Shown: one piece after another, positions 1 to 12,000 of the stretch | How positions within the stretch are numbered: position 1 is the first letter of the stretch | How the letters are laid out: each line of letters opens with the position of its first letter | Origin: Pseudoalteromonas sp. NC201 | GTDB taxonomy: Bacteria; Pseudomonadota; Gammaproteobacteria; Enterobacterales; Alteromonadaceae | Length of the DNA: 64,000 nucleotides | NCBI RefSeq assembly: GCF_002850255.1 | Contig: NZ_CP022522.1 | Coordinates: 872,097 to 936,096 of the forward strand | Reading direction: 5' to 3' | Program-made: the position numbers and the translations under genes | The notes under the pieces: model-generated | Told to the model about the DNA's origin: nothing | Databases searched by the model: none | Seen by the model: only the letters and a program-made list of their open reading frames with translations

Positions 1-1
1 T

Positions 2-3000
2 TGTGAATACAACATGCTAGCTGCTTTTGAGTTTTCTGAACATATCGATATTCATAGCTTGAATAAAGCCTTGATTGCTTTGGCGACGCAGCATGAGATC
101 CTACGTACTAACCTAGTTCAAGATGGCTCCTCTGTAGTTCAAGTTATTTCTGCTCCCCGAGATGACTACATAAGAGTGATTGATTACTCCCAGCTTACAG
201 CGCGAGATTATCAATTAGCTCGACAAAGGTATATTCAAGAACAACAGGAATATAATTTTGAACTCGGCCGTGACACACTTTTTAACGTGGATGTATTGCT
301 GCAAAGTGGTGTTGGTGATGACAAAGTAAAGTCAGGCACTTTAGTGATAAATTTACATCACATTATCGCTGACGGTTGGTCAGTGGAGATTTTTTGTCAA
401 GCACTTGCAACTGCATACCAGTTAGCATTGCAGAAAAAAGAAGTAAAACTACCAGAGCTGCCAATTCAATATAAAGATTACGCATTGTGGCAACGAGATA
501 GAGAAAATAGCGACGAATTGGCTCAGCAATATAATTATTGGCAAAGTCAGCTTGCCCACTTGCCAACAACTGCATATCTAAACGTTTCCAAACGAGCAGA
601 GCAACGAGGTCAGCAAGGTCAATATTCTAGTCGTATTTCTGACGCTTTAAAGCGACCTTTGGAAGCGCAATTAAAAGATAATCAAATGACCCCATTTATG
701 CTAGTTCATGGGGTTCTGGCTTTGTTATTAGCACGTCATAGCAATAGCACAGACATTGTTGTGGGTACGGCGGCTGCAAATCGTCTTACCATAGAAACTC
801 AAGGTCTAATAGGTTTCTTTGTCAATATCTTGGTGTTGAGAACTCAGGTAGAGGATACGTTACTTACCGATTTCTTCGCCCAAATAAAAGATGTTAACAG
901 GCAAGCGCAAGCCAACCAAGAGGCCTCTTACGAGGAACTGGTGAGACGTTTAGCTCCAGAGCAAGGGCGTAATTTATTTCAAATAATGCTGACGCAACAA
1001 CAAGATTTTGAGCAGGGGATTGCTCCTGAGCAGCTGTTCTTATCTGGAACAAACTTATCCTTACTTCAGCTACATCAAAGTAAAGCAAAGTTTGATCTGC
1101 ACTTAGAGTTTAGCTTTGATCACAAAACGCTATACCTTAATTGGTATTACGATCAGAACTGTTTTGACCATGCCTTAATTGAGAGCTTAGATCAACACTT
1201 TTGGCAGCTTTTGAGAAGCGTGCTAAGCAACCGTGAGGGCAGTACTGCTCAGCTTGAAATGTTAACTCAGTCCGAGCAAGACTATTTAATCCATACTTTA
1301 AACCAAGCCCAAATCCCTTACCCAATAAATCAATCAGTATCACAACGCTTTGAATCCATTGCGCTGAAATATGCGGATAAAGTGGCTGTCATTGCAAAGA
1401 ATAAAAAATATAGTTATGAAGAGTTAAACCACCTAGCAAATCAGTTCGCTCACACTCTAGTTGAAAAGTATAACGTTACATCAGGAATGCTAGTTGGCTT
1501 ACATGTATCTCGTAGCGTAGAAATGCTAGTTTCGATGTTGGCAATACTGAAAGTTGGAGGCGCCTATGTACCTCTTGATAGTAATCAACCACAACAGCGA
1601 CTTGAGAATATTGTAACTGATGCTCAGTTGTCGCTTGTGATAACTGAACCAAGTCTTAGCAGTACACTCACATTTTTCCAAGGTACTAAGCTGCTACTCT
1701 GTGATGGTTATTTGGAAAGATTGATTGATACCGCTAAGCTGCTGAGCAAGCCCGCAATATCTACTCCTCCTGAGCAAGTAGCTTATGTTATTTACACATC
1801 TGGGTCGACAGGTAAGCCAAAAGGTGTTTTAACCTCACAGCAAGGGATTTTACGCTTAGTTTGTGACGCCGAGTATTTTCCTCTTAATTCAATGACACAG
1901 GTATTGCACTGTGCAAACATTGCTTTTGACGCAGCAACATTCGAAATTTGGGGACCGCTACTTAACGGTGGAACCTGCGTTGTTTACCCTGAAAAATTTG
2001 TCACTCCTGAGCAAATAAATCAACAGTTAGCGCTTTGGCAGATCAATACGTTGTGGTTGACCGCTGGTTTGTTCAGCCAATGGGCTCAGTCTCTTCCCGA
2101 ACATCACGCTCTTGAGAATGTTATCGCGGGTGGTGATGTGTTAGATGTTGCTGCTGTAAAGTTATGTCAACAGAAGTTGCCTGAAGTTCAGCTCTGGAAT
2201 GGTTATGGCCCAACAGAAAATACGACATTTACAACATGTCATTTGATTAATGAAGTAGCTCCTACCTCAATTCCTATCGGCAAGGCTTTACCTGGAGATC
2301 ATGTCTATATTTTGCAGGGGGATAGACTCGCTCCTTTTGGTGCGGAAGGAGAACTATGTGTTGGTGGGCATGGACTTGCGCTCGGATACTTAAATCAGGA
2401 TGAGATGACTCGTGAACGGTTTGTGGAGAATCCATTTTATTCTGAGGGTAGCACTCTTCCACGAATGATCTACCGCACGGGCGATTATGTTCGCTATATT
2501 AGCCCAGGCGTAATGGCATTTATTGGGCGTGTAGATCAGCAAGTTAAAATTCGTGGATTCCGCGTAGAGCTGGATGAAGTCCGAAGTTGTCTTAACCAAT
2601 TCAACGGTGTAGCGAGTAGTTTGGTGGTGTTACAGCAAGGCGCTATTGATAAACAGCTTGTTGCATATGTTCAGCCCATCAACGACACCGATAAACAATT
2701 AGTAGAGTTACTTCGGGTACACTTGCAGCAACAATTGCCCAGTTATATGGTGCCTGAAGCTATCGTTATTGTTGCTGATTGGCCTTTAACTCAAAATGGC
2801 AAGATAGATCGTGAGCGATTACCAAAGCCAAAACCACAGATACAGACTACACAACCGCCAATAACACCTACAGAAATTGCGTTAGCTGAATTATGGGCTG
2901 ATAAGCTAGGTATTGTGTGTGAAGCTGTTGGCCGAGATAGCAGCTTTTTCGGTTTGGGTGGGCACTCACTTTCTTTGATAAAAATGGCAACAGCCGTTGC

Positions 3001-6000
3001 TACCTACTTTAATATTGACTTCTCTGCAGCTCAAGCATATCAATTCAGCACGCTTAGCTCGTTAGCCCAGTTTATTGATAGCGCAGCCCTTGGTGTTAAT
3101 AAAGCCATAATAATTGAGCCCAGAGATAGTTCAGAGCCGGCGGCTTTGTCATATGCACAACAGCGTTTGTGGTTTATTGAACAGATGCAACCTGGCAGTG
3201 CGCATTATGTGATGAGTTCAACATTACAGCTGCGAGGAGTAATAGCAGCTGACTATATAGAGCAGGCATTACAAGGCATTATTGCACGGCATGATATATT
3301 GCGAAGCCGTTTCATAAGCCATGAAGGTGAGCCTAGGCAAGTCGTGGAAAGTGAGGTCAGGTTTGTCTTACAGCATTACGATTTAACATCACTAGCGCCT
3401 GCAACACAGCAGCATAAGATACGGGCACTACAAGCAGAAGAAGGACAGCGAGGTTTTGACCTAACAGCAGGGCAATTATTTAGAGCGAGTTTGGTCAGGC
3501 AAAGTGCAACGGAAGCGGTGCTGATGATCAGTCTTCACCACATCATCGCAGATGGTTGGTCGGTAGAGATATTGCATCGAGAGTTTGCGGCACTTTATCA
3601 AGGATTGCAAAGAGGGGAGGCCGCGGTACTTCCTCCTTTAGCAATTCAGTATAGTGATTATGCTGATTGGCAGCAGCAACAGGGTAAAGAAGTACTACAA
3701 CCCAGTGTCGATTACTGGTTGGAACAATTAACTGACTTACCCCAGCGCCATGACTTACCTTGTGACGGAGCACGCCCGACAAGTCAATCCTTTGCCTGCA
3801 AACAGGTTGGCACTGTGCTTTTGGCACAACAGGCAGAGCAGCTCAAAACCTTTGCACAGCAGCAAGAAATGACGCTATTTATGCTGTTACATGGCGCCTT
3901 GGGAATGCTATTGAGCCGCCACAGTAACAATCGCGATATCGTTATCGGTAGCCCAGTGGCCAATCGTTTATCATCCCAAGTAGAGCCATTAATTGGATGC
4001 TTTATTAATAATGTTGTTCTGCGGCTAGATTGTCATGGGGAGCAGTCGGTAGCTGATTTTTGTCAGCAAATCCGAGCCGTAAATCAGGATGCACAAGCAC
4101 ATCAGGCTGTGCCTTTTGAGAAGTTGGTTGAGCAATTGCAAACTGAGCGTAGTCAAGCGCACGCGCCGTTGTTCCAAATCATGTTGAATTTACACAGCCA
4201 ACGTCAGGCGAGTTTGGATCTTGCTGACATCACTATAACTGAGTGCCAGCCAGAAGCACTCTTTAGTGAATATGATTTAACCTTTAATGCCTTTTGGCAA
4301 GACTCCGAGCTGGTTATTAATCTTGTTTATAACCAACAACTCTTTAGTGAGTCACGTGCGAATACCTTGTTGGTGCACTTAGCGCGATTGCTCATGGCTT
4401 TAGTCCACGCCCCTGTGGAGCAAAATATTGGCCTGTTGTCATTATTAACAGAGCACGAGCAAGCTGATCTTATCCGGCAAGGACAAGGACCTTGTAGTCA
4501 CATTCCACAGCAGACGGTAATAACCCTGCTACAGCAGGCTGGGCAATGCCACCCAAATGCAATAGCGGTACGCTGCCTTGAGCAACAGCTTGACTATAAG
4601 CAATTGTTTGAACATGCGAAACATATTGCACAAGGGCTTCGGCAGGTTGGTGTGAAACGAGGTCAACGGGTGGGGGTTTGTTTACCACGCACCATCATGT
4701 TATTGCCCACTTTACTTGGGGTGTGGCAAGTTGGCGCAGCCTATGTTCCATTAGACCCAGAGTATCCGAGTGCACGCTTAACGCACATGATTAACGATAG
4801 CGGAGCATGCCTTGTAATTAGTGAGCCTTCGGTCTGTGAACAACTGCCAAGCACAGTGCCTTATTATGATGTTGAACAGCTACTTAGCTGTGCAGGGTCG
4901 TTAGAGTGGGAAGCGGAGCGTCTTGAAAGTGGAGCATGCGCTTATGTTATTTATACGTCAGGCTCCACAGGCCAACCTAAAGGAGTGATGGTAAGCCATC
5001 ATAATGTCGTGAATTTTTTAACGGCAATGGCAGAGTTATTGAACGCGAGTTCAGATACTAAGTTACTTGCGGTGACTCCCATTAGCTTTGATATTCATGT
5101 ACTAGAGTTGTTTCTACCTTTGTTAGTTGGGGGGACGGTACACTTAGCGGATAATGCGATGCGGCGGAACCCGGGAGCGTTGATTTCACGCTTACACCGA
5201 GGTGATATCAATATGATGCAGGCAACCCCCGCAAGCTGGAAAATGTTACTGGCGGAAGGGCGCTGGCAGCCCATATCAGGTTTAACAATTTTATGTGGCG
5301 GAGAAGCACTTGATAATCACCTCAGTAAAGCATTGCAGGCGCAAGGTGAGGTTTTATGGAACTTATATGGGCCGACGGAAACGACAGTTTGGTCAGCAGC
5401 CAGTAAAGTAACTTCCGAGCAGGTGACAGTTGGTCGGGCAATTGCAAACACTCAACTTTATGTGCTGAGTGATAGTTATCAACTACAACCGCATGGCTGT
5501 ACTGGAGAATTATATATAGGTGGAGAGGGAGTCAGCTTAGGTTATCTCGGCCAAGAGGCGTTAACTGCGACTCGCTTTATTACAGGAATTGCCCCAGACG
5601 GCACAGCACGACCATTATATCGGACGGGAGACTTGGCCAGATTGACGGTGTCAGGTGAGTTTGAAGTGATTGGTCGGGCCGATCACCAGGTTAAAGTGCG
5701 TGGTCACCGCATTGAATTAGGGGAAATAGAGCAGCAATTATTAGCGCTACCAAGTGTTAGAGAAGCGGTGGTGCTGGTAGTGGGCGAAGAGGAGCAGAGC
5801 CGTTTAGTTGCCTATATTGTCAGTGACAAAGAAGACAGTCATGGTGACATACAGCAGCAATTGGCGACTGTCTTACCGGAATACATGGTACCAAAACAGG
5901 TCGTGACATTACCGCGTTTACCATTGACGCCAAACGGTAAAGTGGACCGCAGTGCGCTACCTAGTCCACATCAGCAAGCAACGAAACGAATAACTGCGAC

Positions 6001-9000
6001 AAGTCAAACAGAGCGACGATTGGTACAAATATGTGCTGAATTGTTGGGGATAGAAGCGGGGGATATTGGTCTAGAACAACACTTTTTTGCGCTAGGTGGG
6101 CATTCCTTATTAAGTGTAAAGCTACAAGCTGAGATCCGCTCAACGTTTGCAGTAGAGCTAGGTTTAGGCGACATATTTGCTCAGCCAGACTTAGTTAGCC
6201 TAGCGGCAACAATAGACGCAGCGGAACACTCACAACAAACATTGATCACAAAACGAAGCAGTTCAGAGCCGGCGGCTTTGTCATATGCACAACAGCGTTT
6301 GTGGTTTATTGAACAGATGCAACCTAGCAGTGCGCATTATGTGATGAGTTCAACATTACAGCTGCGAGGAGTAATAGCAGCTGACTATATAGAGCAGGCA
6401 TTACAAGGCATTATTGCACGGCATGATATATTGCGAAGCCGTTTCATAAGCCATGAAGGTGAGCCTAGGCAAGTCGTGGAAAGTGAGGTCAGGTTTGTCT
6501 TACAGCATTACGATTTAACATCACTAGCGCCTGCAACACAGCAGCATAAGATACAGGCACTACAAGCAGAAGAAGGACAGCGAGGTTTTGACCTAACAGC
6601 AGGGCAACTATTTAGAGCGAGTTTGGTCAGGCAAAGTGCAACGGAAGCGGTGCTGATGATCAGTCTTCATCACATCATCGCAGATGGTTGGTCGGTAGAG
6701 ATATTGCATCGAGAGTTTGCGGCACTTTATCAAGGGTTGCAAAGAGGGGAGGCTGCGGTACTTCCTCCTTTAGCAATTCAGTATAGTGATTATGCTGATT
6801 GGCAGCAGCAACAGGGTAAAGAAGTACTACAACCCAGTGTCGATTACTGGTTGGAACAATTAACTGACTTACCCCAGCGCCATGACTTGCCTTGTGACGG
6901 AGCACGCCCGACAAGTCAATCCTTTGCCTGCAAACAGGTTGGCACTGTGCTTTTGGCACAACAGGCAGAGCAGCTCAAAACCTTTGCACAGCAGCAAGAA
7001 ATGACGCTATTTATGCTGTTACATGGCGCCTTGGGAATGCTATTGAGCCGCCACAGTAACAATCGCGATATCGTTATCGGTAGCCCAGTGGCCAATCGTT
7101 TATCATCCCAAGTAGAGCCATTAATTGGATGCTTTATTAATAATGTTGTTCTGCGGCTAGATTGTCATGGGGAGCAGTCGGTAGCTGATTTTTGTCAGCA
7201 AATCCGAGCCGTAAATCAGGATGCACAAGCACATCAGGCTGTGCCTTTTGAGAAGTTGGTTGAGCAATTGCAAACTGAGCGTAGTCAAGCGCACGCGCCG
7301 TTGTTCCAAATCATGTTGAATTTACACAGCCAACGTCAGGCGAGTTTGGATCTTGCTGACATCACTATAACTGAGTGCCAGCCAGAAGCACTCTTTAGTG
7401 AATATGATTTAACCTTTAATGCCTTTTGGCAAGACTCCGAGCTGGTTATTAATCTTGTTTATAACCAACAACTCTTTAGTGAGTCACGTGCGAATACCTT
7501 GTTGGTGCACTTAGCGCGATTGCTCATGGCTTTAGTCCACGCCCCTGTGGAGCAAAATATTGGCCTGTTGTCATTATTAACAGAGCACGAGCAAGCTGAT
7601 CTTATCCGGCAAGGACAAGGACCTTGTAGTCACATTCCACAGCAGACGGTAATAACCCTGCTACAGCAGGCTGGGCAATGCCACCCAAATGCAATAGCGG
7701 TACGCTGCCTTGAGCAACAGCTTGACTATAAGCAATTGTTTGAACATGCGAAACATATTGCACAAGGGCTTCGGCAGGTTGGTGTGAAACGAGGTCAACG
7801 GGTGGGGGTTTGTTTACCACGCACCATCATGTTATTGCCCACTTTACTTGGGGTGTGGCAAGTTGGCGCAGCCTATGTTCCATTAGACCCAGAGTATCCG
7901 AGTGCACGCTTAACGCACATGATTAACGATAGCGGAGCATGCCTTGTAATTAGTGAGCCTTCGGTCTGTGAACAACTGCCAAGCACAGTGCCTTATTATG
8001 ATGTTGAACAGCTACTTAGCTGTGCAGGGTCGTTAGAGTGGGAAGCGGAGCGTCTTGAAAGTGGAGCATGCGCTTATGTTATTTATACGTCAGGCTCCAC
8101 AGGCCAACCTAAAGGAGTGATGGTAAGCCATCATAATGTCGTGAATTTTTTAACGGCAATGGCAGAGTTATTGAACGCGAGTTCAGATACTAAGTTACTT
8201 GCGGTGACTCCCATTAGCTTTGATATTCATGTACTAGAGTTGTTTCTACCTTTGTTAGTTGGGGGGACGGTACACTTAGCGGATAATGCGATGCGGCGGG
8301 ACCCGGGAGCGTTGATTTCACGCTTACACCGAGGTGATATCAATATGATGCAGGCAACCCCCGCAAGCTGGAAAATGTTACTGGCGGAAGGGCGCTGGCA
8401 GCCCATATCAGGTTTAACAATTTTATGTGGCGGAGAAGCACTTGATAATCACCTCAGTAAAGCATTGCAGGCGCAAGGTGAGGTTTTATGGAACTTATAT
8501 GGGCCGACGGAAACGACAGTTTGGTCAGCAGCCAGTAAAGTAACTTCCGAGCAGGTGACAGTTGGTCGGGCAATTGCAAACACTCAACTTTATGTGCTGA
8601 GTGATAGTTATCAACTACAACCGCATGGCTGTACTGGAGAATTATATATAGGTGGAGAGGGAGTCAGCTTAGGTTATCTCGGCCAAGAGGCGTTAACTGC
8701 GACTCGCTTTATTACAGGAATTGCCCCAGACGGCACAGCACGACCATTATATCGGACGGGAGACTTGGCCAGATTGACGGTGTCAGGTGAGTTTGAAGTG
8801 ATTGGTCGGGCCGATCACCAGGTTAAAGTGCGTGGTCACCGCATTGAATTAGGGGAAATAGAGCAGCAATTATTAGCGCTACCAAGTGTTAGAGAAGCGG
8901 TGGTGCTGGTAGTGGGCGAAGAGGAGCAGAGCCGTTTAGTTGCCTATATTGTCAGTGACAAAGAAGACAGTCATGGTGACATACAGCAGCAATTGGCGAC

Positions 9001-12000
9001 TGTCTTACCGGAATACATGGTACCAAAACAGGTCGTGACATTACCGCGTTTACCATTGACGCCAAACGGTAAAGTGGACCGCAGTGCGCTACCTAGTCCA
9101 CATCAGCAAGCAACGAAACGAATAACTGCGACAAGTCAAACAGAGCGACGATTGGTACAAATATGTGCTGAATTGTTGGGGATAGAAGCGGGGGATATTG
9201 GTCTAGAACAACACTTTTTTGCGCTAGGTGGGCATTCCTTATTAAGTGTAAAGCTACAAGCTGAGATCCGCTCAACGTTTGCAGTAGAGCTAGGTTTAGG
9301 CGACATATTTGCTCAGCCAGACTTAGTTAGCCTAGCGGCAACAATAGACGCAGCGGAACACTCACAACAAACATTGATCACAAAACGAAGCAGTTCAGAG
9401 CCGGCGGCTTTGTCATATGCACAACAGCGTTTGTGGTTTATTGAACAGATGCAACCTAGCAGTGCGCATTATGTGATGAGTTCAACATTACAGCTGCGAG
9501 GAGTAATAGCAGCTGACTATATAGAGCAGGCATTACAAGGCATTATTGCACGGCATGATATATTGCGAAGCCGTTTCATAAGCCATGAAGGTGAGCCTAG
9601 GCAAGTCGTGGAAAGTGAGGTCAGGTTTGTCTTACAGCATTACGATTTAACATCACTAGCGCCTGCAACACAGCAGCATAAGATACAGGCACTACAAGCA
9701 GAAGAAGGACAGCGAGGTTTTGACCTAACAGCAGGGCAACTATTTAGAGCGAGTTTGGTCAGGCAAAGTGCAACGGAAGCGGTGCTGATGATCAGTCTTC
9801 ATCACATCATCGCAGATGGTTGGTCGGTAGAGATATTGCATCGAGAGTTTGCGGCACTTTATCAAGGGTTGCAAAGAGGGGAGGCTGCGGTACTTCCTCC
9901 TTTAGCAATTCAGTATAGTGATTATGCTGATTGGCAGCTGGCAAGTCAGCAGCAACAAAAGCTCAAGTCACAGCTAGACTACTGGGTTACTGAGTTAGCC
10001 GAGCGTGGTGAAGATTTAAAACTGCCTAGCGACACCGGGACAATAGAAAAACTTAGGGGTAGTACCAGCAAAGTCAGTTTTTCTTTATTGCCTTCTTTTA
10101 GCTCTGAATTAGAACTGATAGCAAAAGATCAAAAGATAACACTCAATATGCTGTTAAGTTCAGCATGGGCTATTTTGCTAGCTAAGCTTACCGGCAGCTC
10201 GTCATTACAGATAGGACTCCCTGTTGCTGGGAGGCAGCATGCGGCTTGCTTTGATCTAATTGGACTGTTCGTCAATACCGTTGTCTTGAAAGTTGAATTA
10301 CAGTCGGAGATGACTATTATCGAGTTGTTTTCTCATGTGAGTGAGAAAAGCACTTCTGCTTTTGCCAATCAAGATGCTCCGTTGGAGCAAATAATTGAGC
10401 GTTTGAACCCGCCAAGAAGTTCATATCAGCATCCCGTATTCCAAACATTGTTAGCACTTCACAATAAGTATGAGGCTGCGCAGATACCTGCTCTCGAAAT
10501 GAATGAACTGATACGGACGAATGGTCATTCAGAATTTGATTTAGTGCTAACTGCAGAGCAAACAGAACATGGCTTAGATTGCCATATAGAGTTTCTAAAT
10601 GAGCTTTACCACTCTAGTGATGTTGCCAAATGGAGCGAGTATTTCTTAAATATCTTAAAGGCTTTTGTAACGCAACCTAATGCAACCATTGCCGAGTTAT
10701 CACTTATGTCTAATGATGATAAGAGGCGTTTACTTGGTCGGCCTCAAAGCGTATTGCAAGCTACTCCAACTTTGTTGATGCCTCAGCGGTTATCGAATAA
10801 TGCTGTTCGGTTCCCCGATAATATTGCCATAGTAGATAATGGCAAGGAGTATACTTATGCTTGGTTAGAATCCCACTCAAATCAGCTCGCAAATTATCTC
10901 TTACAAGAGGGAATTACAACAGAAGATCGAGTAGCAATCTGCCTGCCAAGATCGGCAATGTTTATGGTCGCTATTTTCGCGGTTATGAAAGCTGGTGCGA
11001 CATATGTGCCGCTGGATAGAGCGCAGCCAAAAGCTAGGTCTCTTTATGTTTTGGCCGATAGTAAACCAAAGCTTTTGTTATTACCTGAGGGTGATGACCA
11101 TGAGAGTTACAAACAAGCAGAATCCGATTATGTGATACAGAATTTAAGTGAAGATCACGCAATATTCCAAGATCATGAACCGAATGCGCCCCAAATCTGC
11201 ATCGCCCCACAGCAACTGGTGTACCTAATATATACATCAGGATCCACCGGTAACCCTAAAGGCGTGATGGTGGAGCACCAAAATTTAGCTGCTTTTGTCG
11301 AAGGCTTTATAGACCGCTACCGACTCGACTCGACTAAACGCATACTGCAATTTAGTGCTGTAAATTTTGATATGTCCATTGAGGAGATATTTGGCAGCTT
11401 AATGACAGGTGGGACGTTGGTACTACGAGACGATACCTGGCTATCGAGTACGGCAACATTTTGGGCGCTTTGTGAACAGCAACGTATCAATCTAATCACT
11501 TTGCCAACGGCATTTTTCCATCAACTTATGCAGGCGCCTACTATGTCATTACCTAATATGCTGGAAACAGTCATTATTGGTGGTGAAGGGTTACAGGCTG
11601 GCTGTGTTGAGCGCTGGTTTGCACATCAAGGGAAGCTTCCAAAGTTAGTTAACTCTTATGGTCCAACTGAAACCACCGTCACTGTTTCGCACTTAGAGAT
11701 AAAGCCTGATGGCTATTATGGTGAAATTTTGGCTATTGGCAAAGCGGATGCGAATAACCGTATTTATATACTCGATAATCAGCAACAACTACAGCTTCCT
11801 GGTGTAAAAGGAGAGATTTATATTGGTGGAAATCAAGTCAGCCGAGGCTATTGGAACAAAGATGAGTTAACGGCAAAGGTATTTTTTGCAGATTTGCTGG
11901 AGCAAGATCTTGGTTCAAGAATGTATCGCACTGGAGATATTGCTCGATATCGTAATGACGGAAACATTGAGTTTTTAGGTCGCAGAGACGCTCAAGTCAA

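Noticed and set aside
14-16. First ATG in the window as the start of gene 1
   Set aside because: The frame is open upstream and reads CEYN, a normal part of a C domain N-terminus; the domain lacks its first segment, so the gene begins before the window.
3128-9938. Tandem repeats as a mobile element or transposon
   Set aside because: The ends coincide with domain borders, there are no terminal inverted repeats or transposase, and the frame is kept; module duplication explains them.
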